Shown here in pieces: positions 21,846 to 32,195 of a stretch of 64,000 nt of DNA (positions are counted from its first letter, which is position 1; each line of letters begins with the position of its first letter). A program made the translations under genes and the position numbers. The notes under the pieces were generated by a model. It saw nothing but the letters and a program-made list of their open reading frames with translations. It was not told where the DNA came from and ran no database searches. This DNA is from Progne subis subis (taxonomy: Eukaryota; Chordata; Aves; Passeriformes; Hirundinidae): the NCBI GenBank assembly GCA_022316685.1, contig JAKJHU010000084.1, positions 1,683,001 through 1,747,000 on the forward strand, read 5' to 3'.

Positions 21846-23250
21846 TTGAGAGCGGTGAAGTTGGAGACCATTGCAGGGCAGACTTCCTCAACACCTACTT
21901 TGAGGAAAAACTTCATGTGAATGAGGTGGTTCCTCCTCTGGATGCACAGTTTGAGCCTGGCCATTGATTGAGTCTCTCATTTTGTGGCTGGGATCCCAAG
22001 GTAAGGACGGAATCATCCCTTTTTTCTGGGTGCATCTCTTCTTGGGATCCGCTAGAGGGATGTGCCACAGGGACACCTCCCAATCTGCCCCAAACAGTTG
22101 AATTGGTGGGGGTGGTTTGTGCCTAGTTTAAGGTCATGAGCGGCAATGAGACCACAGGGCAGGCTTGGGGAGTCTGACTGGATCCCCTGGAGACAGCACT
22201 GCACCAGCTCAGTCACTACCTGGGAAATGATGGCCTGTCCTGAGAAAAGATCGGATTCCCCACAGAAGCATTCACCTATTCAAAAAATTCCAGCAAAAAC
22301 AGTTTTGGGGTTTTTGCCTGCAGAGTACCCACACCAAAGGCTGCAGTCTTGGGCTCCCCTTCCCACCCAGCTACATCAGCTCCTCCCTTGCAGCAACAGA
22401 TGGGAGTAAATGGTGTCTTCAGACAAGGCAGCAGCAACGGAGCTGCACTGCAGACATAAATAAATCTTTGCCACAGCATCAGAGCAGGTAAGGCAGAAAG
22501 ATATCCATAAGAAACTGCTCTACCCTGCACAGGGCTGTCTCCCACATGCTGGTGCTCAGATCTTCTTAAGCCACCCTGGCCATAAATGTAGCAGCTCTGA
22601 CAGGTCCAGAACCATTCCCCCTTTTTTCCCAGTGAAAGGGTTGAGGTGTTTCATCTTCTTGGGTGTGAGATTCACCCAAAGGAAAACTTTTCCGAGTAAG
22701 GAAGCATTGCAGTTCTGTAGCTGCATATTTTAAGCCCGGTTCCTAAGTATTCAAGTCATTATAAATCCCCTGACTTCAGCAGAGCTGTGCAGAGTTATGC
22801 CAGCTATGAATCTGGCTGTCCCACCCTTAAGTACTTCCAAAGCATTAAAGTCCTTTCCGAAATAAGTCATGCAGGTGATGTTTGCCCACACATAAACCAA
22901 TTAAGATGTGAAAGGTTGTGTGCAGGCATGGGGATGAGAGGGGAACATGGGGGAAGAGAAAGGGGTATTTCCCTTTTTAATTTTCCAGGTAGTTTTTTTT
23001 TCCTCCAGGGCATCCTGTCTTTGGTGAACTTCATTCTATGTGCTCAGAGCTACTCATAATGTAACACACTGCCAAAGGGTCATCAGGATTTATAGCACAC
23101 ATCCTTTGATTGGGTTAATTCTGTATTGCTCCATGGGATGGGAGCTTTGCAGACTGGGCTCCTGACATGATGAATTACATTTTTCAGGCTCTGGTAGAAC
23201 CACAGTTTGAACCACCACTCTCTAAGCTTCCCAATAAACTGACCGGTTGT
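21846..23250. other. Single-copy DNA, nothing recognised
   Basis: About 1.4 kb of moderate GC. Frames at 22146-22409 and 22276-22545 on opposite strands are unremarkable. No transposon recognised. Confidence 0.55.
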
Positions 23251-23307
23251 TTTTGTTTGTTTGTTTGTGGGTTTTTTTGTTGTTTGTTTGTTTTTTTCCT
23301 GAAATTG
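23251..23307 (-). repeat. (TTTG)n-type tract
   Basis: T/G-rich tract with repeated 'gtttgtttgtttg' units and T runs, the complement of the CAAA-type tracts elsewhere. A frame across it has no coding meaning. Confidence 0.9.
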
Positions 23308-25161
23308 CCTGCCAGTGAAAGGAATCAGCCTTTAAAACTCCACCCTCCACATTCAGATTTTGAAAAAAAAATTTAAAAAAAAAAAAATTGGAACTGTGTA
23401 TTCTTATAACTCACTGATGTCCTCCCACATCTGCTCTGAACTGTTTATTGTCAAGTGATGTCTTTGGTACTAACAATTGTTAAATATCCCCAAGACTTCA
23501 TCAGAATGAGCTCTTTACCAATAAAATATCAGTGAGTGCACTGATTTCATAGCCAAAAGTTGAAAATCAAAGGGTTATTTTAGGATGATTATTTTCTACA
23601 CCAAAACAATTATAAAGATTGACATTTCATATCTAATCAGAGTTTGAAAATGCACAGAAAAATAGAAAAAAATACAAGGAAAAAAGTAGATGTCAGTTAG
23701 ACCCAGACAAAGCTGAGTTGAATAACAGGGTCCAGAGATTCACAGGAAAGCAATTTTCCTGCCAGTTATGGACAATTCCTGACCAAGACACAAAATGGAA
23801 AAAACAAAATCCCAAAGCCTAATTCGTAAGTAAACTTCACCCAGCTGCTCACCCACTACACTCGAATAAAATGATTCTTGCTGGGAATACATATTTGCTC
23901 CCCATCACATGAATCTGCCTTACTGCTCTTTCAAGAATAAGTGCTATTTTCCACTATTATTTGCTTCCAATTTTACTTATCCATCATAAATTTGCTACTA
24001 AGCCCATAAATCTCTCATCTGATAATAAAGTTTTTCAGTAGATATTTTCCTGAGCTCATATTTGGTGAGATATCATACACAAACACTGCAAGTAGACAAA
24101 AATAAATCCACAGCAGGTGTAAAAATTGTGGGGGAAAAAAATAGCACTTTGCTCAAGGAAGGCATTTAGGTAGAAGCTACAGATTTCCTTGTTGAGTTTT
24201 CAATACTAAAATTGCTTCTGTAGGTTAGTGGCTGAAAATTCACAGAGCCTTGATTAAAATTTCAGGTTGAAATTTTTCCATGGCTTCCTCTCCCCTGCAC
24301 CTTAGAAGTGAGCAAAAGGATATGAGGAACAACAGGAAAGGTGAAGAAAGAATTGTAAAAGTATTTTTAGTTTAGAGGCACTTGTGTCACAAATGGAGGC
24401 TTTTCTTTTCCTCTGCTACACTTTTAACCTGGCTCTGGAAAACTTGAGACTAAAGGAAGGCTGGATAAAAGAAAAAAATTCTGAGGCTTCAGTTTTATCT
24501 CACAGAGAACTTAACCAACCAAAAAGACAGAGGCATAAAATCACAGTCCTCAACTCCATGCCCTCGCTATTGATTCAGCTCACATGAATCTGCAGTGAGC
24601 TCCTTCATTTCTCAGGATTCTTGTGAATGTGTGAATAGCTCAGGCCTGTTTTGATAAAATGGCCCTGCTTACCCTGATAGCTGCAGAGAAAAGCTCCAAA
24701 ATGTGACCCAAGTGAATCCTAAAGTGTTCAGTGTGTAATGATGAATAAAAGGACCCGGCATGTTTATTAGATTTCATCATTCTCCAACACTTGGGCTCAG
24801 CAATAACATAACCATAAAAACAGCACTTACAGAGCTTACGGAAAAAGAAGGGAGATTATTTTATGAAAAGGTGAGGCCCCTTCTAGGCTCAGGTGCCACC
24901 TCAGCCATCCTTGACTGTGCCCCTCGCCCATGCTCTGGCTGGGTACCAAGTTTTGTGCAAAGACAGTTCTCATTCTGCTGCATGCAACTTGCCACTAAGA
25001 GTGTCGTATTTCACATTTGAAAGGCCTAAAACTCCTTCTCCCACTGCTCATAAACTCACATTCGACAGTAATCCTGAGCAAGGGCTATGTTTTACTGCAG
25101 CCTGGACATGGTCAATAAGGCCTGGAGTGTGGTGAGCACCTCCAAGTGATTCCATAAAGCC
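23308..25161. other. AT-rich single-copy DNA
   Basis: About 1.85 kb. A9 and A13 runs lie near 23360-23390. From 23400 to 24360 it is AT-rich with many TAAT/ATTA words and no transposons. No gene recognised. Confidence 0.55.
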
Positions 25162-25932
25162 GTGTGTGATTCCAGCCCAGCAGAGAGCCACTCTGCCCCT
25201 CAGAAACAGCACTCTTGTATAACAGCTCCTGCTTTGGCTTTACCTCTGCGCCTCCCAGATACGTCTGGAACCCTGAAATTCCCACCTCAACATGTTGAGA
25301 GAGACTGTTCCAAAGACCTTCTACTCAGGGCTGCAGCAAGGGAAGGTTCTTGCAGCTCACACACACCCAGAGGTGCACATGGAGCTGCTGATGCTCCTCC
25401 AAACCCACAGCTCCCACAAATCATAACAACGCTGCTTGAAATTCTGGGAGCGTCTCCACCCAGAATGATGCCTGCTGATCTCAGAGGAGTTCTGAGAGCC
25501 ATCATTATCGCAATTGTCTGCGGGGGGGCTGTCTTAGGAGCTCGGCAGCCTCTGCAGCAGCGTTCCTTGGCCAACAGCACCATCTGCCTCCAAGCACCGC
25601 GCACAGGAGCGCGCTGCGCTTCGTGCGTGTTCCCTGGCACTCTCCGCTCCTTTCTGCACGCTTGTTCATGGCTGTGTTACCGCAAGGTCTCTGCTGGGTG
25701 TGAACCGGGGCGTGGAAACCTGCAGCCGAGGTTTTCAATCTCACAAAGCACCCTGAAATGCCAGCACAGAGTAGCAGTCCAAGTTGTCACCGGGAAAGCA
25801 GCACCACAAATCAGGCACTGCGAAAGGCAGGGCTTTATCCCTGTGTGTGCCTTGCTGGAAACAAGGATAAGTCTGCATAGTAAACATGAGTCCTGCTTAT
25901 CCTTTTCTGTGCCACAGGACTGTTATAGCTGA
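25162..25932 (+). other. Long open frame over a CpG-rich patch, unrecognised
   Basis: A 256-codon frame from an ATG at 25162 to a stop at 25930, among the longest in the window and the longest outside transposons and repeats. The protein is rich in Ser, Cys, Arg and Pro, with one hydrophobic run (residues about 108-125, 'VLRAIIIAIVCGGAVLGA') but no domain I recognise and no N-terminal signal peptide. Its last few codons run into an antisense CR1 fragment, which argues against a conserved protein. DNA at 25440-25730 carries roughly twenty CpGs in under 300 bp, far above the rest of the window. A small CpG island, perhaps a promoter of a non-coding RNA, with a chance frame is my preferred reading. 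Confidence 0.3.
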
Positions 25933-26005
25933 AAGGGACCTTTTAAAGATCGTGTCCCCTGTGATGAGCGGGGGCATCTTCAGCTCCAACAGGTCGCTCA
26001 CATCA
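25912..26005 (-). mobile_element. CR1 LINE 3' end fragment (antisense, old)
   Basis: Diverged reverse-complement CR1 end: 'ctgaaagggaccttttaaag', 'atcgtgtcccctgtgatgag', then 'gggggcatcttcagctccaa'. It matches the CR1 end in order, with several substitutions. Less certain than the other copies. Confidence 0.7.
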
Positions 26006-26406
26006 GTGTGAAATGTAGCTCTTGTGAAGTATTAAATCAGCTTCAGAGCACTGAAATGAGAAATCCTGCATTTCCCTTCCCATTAATTTGCAGTGAAATC
26101 TTGGTAACTCAAACTGGAGTGGTTTCAGGGTTTGCCTTAACTAGGAGTACAGAAGGCTATTTGTGCCAGAAGACACAAACTTGTGTCAGAAGACACAAAT
26201 GTGTAGCTTGTTAATTGTTTAGATTATAATTTGATGGATTTTGTGGATTAATTTATTAAATAATTTGCTGGACCTTCTGCAGAATACATCTATTCACAGC
26301 AACAAGCAAGGGAAATTCCTTGGGGGAAACTCTCAGCTTGATCTCAAGGATGGAGAAACTCGAGAAAAGCCAGTTGCAAAATGGCTGCAGCACCATAACC
26401 ACAGGG
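26006..26406. other. Single-copy DNA with a 21-bp tandem duplication
   Basis: At 26161-26203 the unit 'ttgtgccagaagacacaaac' is followed immediately by a second copy with one or two changes, a recent local duplication. The rest is unremarkable. Confidence 0.6.
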
Positions 26407-26430
26407 AAAAAAAAAAAAAAAAAAAAAAAA
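26407..26430 (+). repeat. Poly(A) run, 24 nt
   Basis: Uninterrupted A24. Two apparent frames cross it as poly-lysine. Mononucleotide microsatellite, no retrocopy next to it. Confidence 0.9.
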
Positions 26431-28084
26431 GGCAGTGTCTCTGGGTGGAGTAATGACCTCCAGAGGCCTGGGATTTCTGCTGGAGTGTCAGAGTGTGCTG
26501 CAGCCTGAGGTGACCATTCCCACCTCCTGAGAAGAAATGCAGATCATCCCTGCTTTAAATTCAGCTGTCAGACCTCTCTCCAAAGGTTGGCATGGGAACC
26601 AGTACAGACAATAATTTCTTGATGTCCTTTAACATTGCCCATGGAAATGGGAAGAGGGGAAAGCTTGAACAAAAACATGTGTGAATACATTTACCAAAGG
26701 CCTGAACTCCTGTCCAAAATTCAGTATAATATCTGTAAATAAATAAATTAACACATAAAGTTGAACTCTTATAAAATCTCATCAAAAGTCATTTATTCCT
26801 ACAGCTCCACCACCTGCACTGCAGTCATGGCTTAGTGATACATGAAATAGGACAGAAAATACAGACCTATCCCTTGCCTCTGATTAGATTTTAGATAATT
26901 TTGCACTTTCCAGACTGCAAAAAGAGCAAATGGAAAATGGACATAACCAAAATCTCTTCATGTTGCTATTTGTGTTCAAAAGTGTGACAAAATGCTGAGT
27001 CCTGTCAAAGCTCTGAAATGCCACAGCCCTTCTGGAAGTCTACCCTTGGGACTAGAAAGAGGTCTTTAAACCCCAAAATGAGACTAAAAACCGGCACAGC
27101 CAACCCCATTTCCTTTTGCCCCCTGTTGCTGGGTGAGCCCTTCCCTTCAGGGTCACTATTATCCCACCAAGCCTGCTGCACTCCCCTGATCACTCAGAAA
27201 AATCTTTTGTTCCTTCTTTTCTCAAGTGTGGCTTTGCATCCATTACCGAGCCTCTTCTGGAAAGCACAGGGAATTAAAAGGCTAAATATTCTTAAAAGAA
27301 AATTCTTAAAAAATAGAAAAAGATGCCTAGGGTCATTTTCTCAAAGCAGATTTTATAATATAAATTAACGTGAACTAGGGGATTATAACAGGGTGAAGCA
27401 TAATCTCCGAATGCCTTTAGAATATTTGCCCTGGCTGTGTGTAAACAGGACCACCCAGCCCCTCTCAGGACTGGACTGGGGCAGTGCACACACATCAACT
27501 CTCACCCAGGTATTTTTAGAAAGCTGAGATTTTTTTTCTTGGTGACAGGGCAAATTTAAAATGCACCCCTGGGCTGCCTCAAAGAGTGGGGCCCAGCCCC
27601 TTCTCTTCATCGTGATTATTGTACATCACATATTGGGATACCCGATTAAATATTTTATAGCTCAGTCCATTGAGCACTCTGAGTGTTTGAACTACTGAAA
27701 ATGAGCAAAGAGGGCTCACCTGTACGAGGGAGCTGAACAGAGCCTAACTTGGATTCTTTCACCTTCAGCTCCCACCTGGAGTTTTCTTTTTGAACCAGCA
27801 CAACCTTATTTAAATCCATGTTCTCCCTCCTCCACTGCCATGGCCTTGGACTGCAGGGAATTCCCTGATTCCAGCCCCAGATGAGAGGTTCAAATGATGG
27901 CCTTGATCCTCTGCTGTAGGAGCAGAGAAGAGCTGAGGGAGAGGAAATCTTCTGCAGCCCCTTGGCTGCCTCCTGACATCAGAAATCGGGGTAAGACAGA
28001 GTATCCTTCCTCCAGTGTTTGGTTTTGTGGCACTGAAGAACAAAACATATTTCTGTGCCAGGTATTTCTGTTCTCCTGAATCAC
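26431..28084. other. Single-copy DNA, nothing recognised
   Basis: About 1.65 kb. Frames at 27018-27368 (plus) and 27292-28091 (minus) have no domain features. No transposon recognised. Confidence 0.55.
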
Positions 28085-28275
28085 AGCCCACTTAGAACCA
28101 TGGAATCATTCTGCTTGGAAAAGCCCTCTAAGACCATCCATTCCAACCCATTAACCCAGCACTGCCACATTACCACTAAAGCACGTTCCCCAAGTACCAC
28201 ATCCATGTGTTTATTGAACACTCCCAAGGACAAAGTGGGAACTTCATCCTGTTCCCGCTGAAGTCCCTGAAGAGC
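28085..28275 (-). mobile_element. CR1 LINE 3' tail fragment (antisense)
   Basis: Reverse-complement CR1 of the 'tccaacccattaacccagca' type: 'accatggaatcattctgctt', 'ggaaaagccctctaagacca', 'ctgccacattaccactaaag', 'caccaagtacc'-like block and 'gaacactcccaaggacaaag'. It is a different subfamily from the 'cctgcccatggcaggg' tails. Confidence 0.9.
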
Positions 28276-29392
28276 TCCCACCTGGGAGCATCATTTTCCC
28301 GTCTATGAAAGAGCCCTCACCTCAAAAAGCAATAAAATAAAACAATCCCCAAAGCTGAAGGTAAATGTATTCTTAATTTAGGGTTCTCCTGCACTGTGGG
28401 GAGAGAGGCCATCTATCTGTTATGCAGCTGCCAGAGTGTATTGGGGAAAATTTAACAGCAAAGCATTTATTGTAATGAAGCATCTACAGCATTCCCAATA
28501 AAAAATAAGGGGAAGAGGGAAGCTAACAAGCATGCACAGCCTGGGGAAGAGGCTGCAGTGTTTGGGGACTCGCTGGTTTGAGCTGCCAGGCCCTGAGCGA
28601 TGTTCTGCAGGGAGTGGGAGCAGCAGTTATTGATTCAGCACCGCCACACGCAGGCGGGATGCGGCGGGCAGGGAGATGCCAGCTTTCCCTCTGGAACCGT
28701 GAAATACAGCTCTCTCTTCCCCTGCAAAAAGGGTTTATTAAAGCTGTCGGACTGCTTTGAAATAATGACAGGTGTTACACAAATCAGCAGCCTTAGCTCC
28801 TTACTTAGCAAAGTGCCAGAGCCTGGGCTAACAGCACAGAGTGAATACAAAAAAAATAAAAGAAGCATAACACAACAGGATGGGAATGTCCAGCAAAGTG
28901 GAAAATAAAATATCTAATTTTCTGTTGTTTTTAAGTCACTGGGAGATGTAGGCAGTAATTTTAATATAATAGAAATAAAAAGCATGGATATTTTCCTTTA
29001 CAACCAGCTGGGCTCGACGGACGAGAAATTTCCATTTACCTCATCCTTGCAAGGTATTTTTCCCTAATGTCTGTAACTGGTTATGAAAATTATGACAACT
29101 GTAGGCAGAATCTAACTGAGCCTGAGAAGAAAAACAAAATCTTTTCACAGAGAGGAGACAAACTGCAGAGATTTTTTGGCAGAGGTTTGCAGTCTAAAAT
29201 GTTCTCAGCCATCTCCTCTGTCATGCAGCTCATCCCTTTGCAGGCTGCTCTGGTGTCCAGTCAGGGCAGTTTTAGCACTGATAGATAATGAGGTATAAAC
29301 ATAAATCATGTGGGGTCCTGCCAGGACTGGCATCCAGCAGCTGAAGCAATGCCTGTGGTCTGACCCACCGCTCTGCACCTGTCTGAGAGCAG
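28276..29392. other. Single-copy DNA, nothing recognised
   Basis: About 1.1 kb. 28560-28690 has a modest CpG cluster around 'gcaggcgggatgcggcgggc'. Frames at 28578-28908 lack domains. Confidence 0.55.
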
Positions 29393-29705
29393 AGAATCAG
29401 GGAAGGGTTTGGGTGGGATGGAACCATAAAGATCATCTCATTCCACCCCCTGCCATGCTCAGGGACACCTTCCACTAGCCCAGGATGCTCCAAGCCCTGT
29501 CCAACCTGGCCTTGGACACTGCCAGGGATCCAGGGGCAGCCACAGCTGCTCTGGGCACCCTGTGCCAGGCCCTCACCACCTTCACAGGGAAGGGCTTCAT
29601 CCCAATATCCCACCTAACCCTGCTCTCCTGCAGCTTAAAGGTGCTTCCCCTTGTCCTGGCACTCCCATTCCTTGCTCCAGCTCCCTCTCCAGCTCTCTTG
29701 CAAGC
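29393..29705 (-). mobile_element. CR1 LINE 3' fragment, 313 bp (antisense)
   Basis: Complete reverse-complement tail plus adjoining sequence: 'cattccaccccctgccatgc', 'ggacaccttccactagccca', 'ccaacctggccttggacact', 'gccagggatccaggggcagc', 'gctctgggcaccctgtgcca', 'cttcatcccaatatcccacc' and 'cccttgtcctggcactccc'. Well preserved. Frames over it on both strands are CR1 translations. Confidence 0.95.
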
Positions 29706-30198
29706 TTGTCCAAGTGTGAATATCCTGGAACCCTGGGACTCCATTGCACCACGCAGCAGAAAGGAGCTGGTTCACAGCATCATATTCCCACTGCGCCCAT
29801 GGGAATTCCGTGGCATTATTCAAACACTTTGAAGTCTCAAAGTATTTCTGAGTGCCTTGCAGTGACACAAGTAGCTCTGGTTTGTGAAGGGTATAAAAAC
29901 AAATCCAGAGGTTCCCATCCAGAGATTTCCAGCACAGAGAGCAAATGGTCCTGGCTGCAGAAACCCCTTCACTCCCTCACCAAGCTCATGTCCTGATGCT
30001 CCAAGGATAACCGAGGGATTCAGGGAGAGGTGAGCAGAGCACACACAGGAAGAGGGGCATGGCCCACATGAGGACTCTCCATGAGCAGGAGCATTTTATT
30101 CCAAAGTGTTCTCCTGTGCCCATCACATACCAGACTCTGCCCCTGGAAGTGGCTTCAGGAAGTGGTCCAACACCCCCCTCAAATGGAGGTGAAGCCTC
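29706..30198. other. Single-copy DNA between two CR1 copies
   Basis: No features recognised beyond short unsupported frames. Confidence 0.5.
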
Positions 30199-30470
30199 TT
30201 AGAATCAAAGAATTGTAAAGATAAGAATTTAAGATCAAGTCCAACCACCAACCCAGCACCACCCCTATGTTCAGCACTAAGCCTTGTCCCCATGTGTCAC
30301 ACCCACAAGTTTTTTGAACACCTTCAGGGACTCCACCACTGACCTGGGCAGCCTGTGCCAGTGCTTGACAACCCTTTCTGTGAAGAATATTTTCCAGTTT
30401 ATATTGGATATATATTAATATCCAATCTAAACCTGCCCTGGGGCAGTTTGAGGTTGCTTCCTCTCATCCT
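30199..30470 (-). mobile_element. CR1 LINE 3' fragment with a local inverted insertion (antisense)
   Basis: Reverse-complement CR1: 'agaatcaaagaattgtaaag', 'caagtccaaccaccaaccca', 'ttgaacaccttcagggactc', 'caccactgacctgggcagcc', 'acaaccctttctgtgaagaa', then 'atatccaatctaaacctgcc' and 'cctctcatcctgtctc'. Between the last blocks is an extra run that makes a perfect 9-bp inverted repeat (30403-30411 with 30418-30426), not expected in the CR1 consensus. Confidence 0.92.
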
Positions 30471-31389
30471 GTCTCATCTCATCCTTTCCACCACCTTGGA
30501 CAACGTACCAGAAAGGAGTTGCATATAAAATGAAGCTTTATTTTCTTCATCCTCTTAAATCATCTGCTTTTCTGCTAGGGGAATACCAATTCTAGAAGCA
30601 GGAGGAGCCCCTCAGCCATCCTTGTGCTCCTAAGGCAAAATCAGCAAAAATCAGAGCATTCTTTTAATCTGAACAAGCTCCAAGAGGAGCTTCCTACTTT
30701 GCACAAAGCTCTTTTCCCACACAGGATTTAACTGTCCTGCACAAACTTCTTCCATCAGAAAGTGGGCTTCAGCTGCAAGGCCTTAGTTAAAAGGGTTTCA
30801 TGTCCTATTTCCCACTTTTACAGGATTTTTAGTAGCAGTAAGAGAAGTTGTAGGAAATAAGTCAGGTTTCCAATTCAGAATAACCAGTATTACCTTTTAA
30901 AGTATTTGAATGAAAAACAGCTGCTGGTGGGTTTTTGTGCCTGATTTCCTAAAATCCAGAGCTTAAGTTTCCATTAAAAGAGGGAATCAGCGAGACAAAT
31001 AAAAACTTTATTTCTTTATTTTCATTCAAAACTCTACCCAAATCTTACTGAAGTGCCAAATTTACCTCCAAAAGCATGTAGAGGGAAGGAAGACCCTGAG
31101 TCTACCTCACAAAATGCCATATTCTGGCTTAAACCCCCCACCACTCTGAGACCTTCAAGGAAAATATTCTTTCCACCTAAAATTTCCATGAGTAACCATG
31201 GGATGAGGCTCACAGAAGTTATTTGTTGTGACAGGGGTAGGGTAAAACTCTGAGGTGCAGCATCCAATCCCCCTAACCTGGTAGGGCAAGCTGGGCCCCT
31301 GGAACTGCTCAGCTCTCTTCTTATCTGGGTTGTGTAACATTGCTAAGGCAATGTTTGCAAATGTGCAGACGTCTTAAAAAATATCCAAA
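30471..31389. other. Single-copy DNA, nothing recognised
   Basis: About 0.9 kb. Frames on both strands at 31034-31267 lack domains. No transposon recognised. Confidence 0.55.
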
Positions 31390-31452
31390 AAGGCATTAAA
31401 TGTTGGACTCAATGACCTTGGAGGCCTTTTCCAACCTAAATGATTCTATGAC
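31390..31452 (+). mobile_element. CR1 LINE extreme 3' end (sense)
   Basis: A 63-bp stub: 'aaatgttggactcaatgacc', 'ttggaggccttttccaacct' and 'aaatgattctatgaca'. This is the last block of CR1 with its terminal octamer. Very strong 5' truncation. Confidence 0.9.
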
Positions 31453-31654
31453 ACTGCGGTGTTATGTGACTCCACACATTGTGAGGGACTGAAACTGTTA
31501 TCACTGAGAAAGTGCAGCACAATTCTCTCCCCATTTACATCCGAGAGGCTCCTGATGTCTCAAAACTGCTGTGTCTGTGCATAAGGAGCTGCCACAGTCA
31601 GGAGCCGCCGCCGCTGAAAAGCTCCATGGATTTTCCTTGGGAAAGGACACGAGC
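31453..31654. other. Spacer between two CR1 pieces
   Basis: 200 bp of uncertain origin between a CR1 3' stub and a CR1 reverse-transcriptase fragment in the same orientation. The part 31590-31650 could still be diverged CR1 ORF2. Confidence 0.45.
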
Positions 31655-32195
31655 AAGTTCAATCTCCATCCCTCAGGGATCAATACTGGTGCCAATACTG
31701 CTCAATGAGTTTATTAAATGACCTGACTGCTGGGGTAGAGTGCACTCCCATCAGCTTCACCCGTGATTCATCCCTGGGCAGAGCCGTGGATGTGCTGGCA
31801 GCTCCGGACACCCTTTGCCGAGACTTCAACTGGATGGAAAAACGGGCCAGGGTGAATGGCCTGAAATTCAACAAATGTAATAAAGGAAAGTGCAAACCCC
31901 TGCCCCAGGGGTGCGATAAGCTCAGCACATGCTGGAGCTGAAAACAGCTTGGCAGAGAAGGAGCTGGGGGTCAGGGTGGACGCCAGGCTGGACGTGAGCC
32001 AGCGTGGTGGCCAAGCAGCAAAGGAGGCCAGCGGGGTCTGGGATGCACTGGGAGTGCTGCCAGCACTTACAGAAGGGGAAATTCTCCCTCATCTTAGCAC
32101 TGGAGAGGCCATACCTACAGCACTTGTCCAGATCTGGGCTCCAGCACACTAGAGAGAGTCCAGTGAAGGGCATAAATATTGCAGGGTCTGGAGCA
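31655..32195 (+). mobile_element. CR1 LINE ORF2 reverse-transcriptase fragment, broken (sense)
   Basis: Encodes the C-terminal half of CR1 reverse transcriptase in three successive frames. First comes the RT block 'IPQGSILVPILLNEFI' (about 31667-31714). After a frame change comes 'LTAGVECTPISFTRDSSLG...' with 'NGLKFNKCNKGKCKPLPQG' (31723-31915). After another change comes 'AEKELGVRVDARLDVSQ' (31952 on). The catalytic site, normally a pair of aspartates in a FADD-type motif, reads FTRD, so the activity would be lost even without the frameshifts. The piece stops near 32195 inside ORF2 and has no 3' untranslated tail, which is unusual for CR1. Confidence 0.93.
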
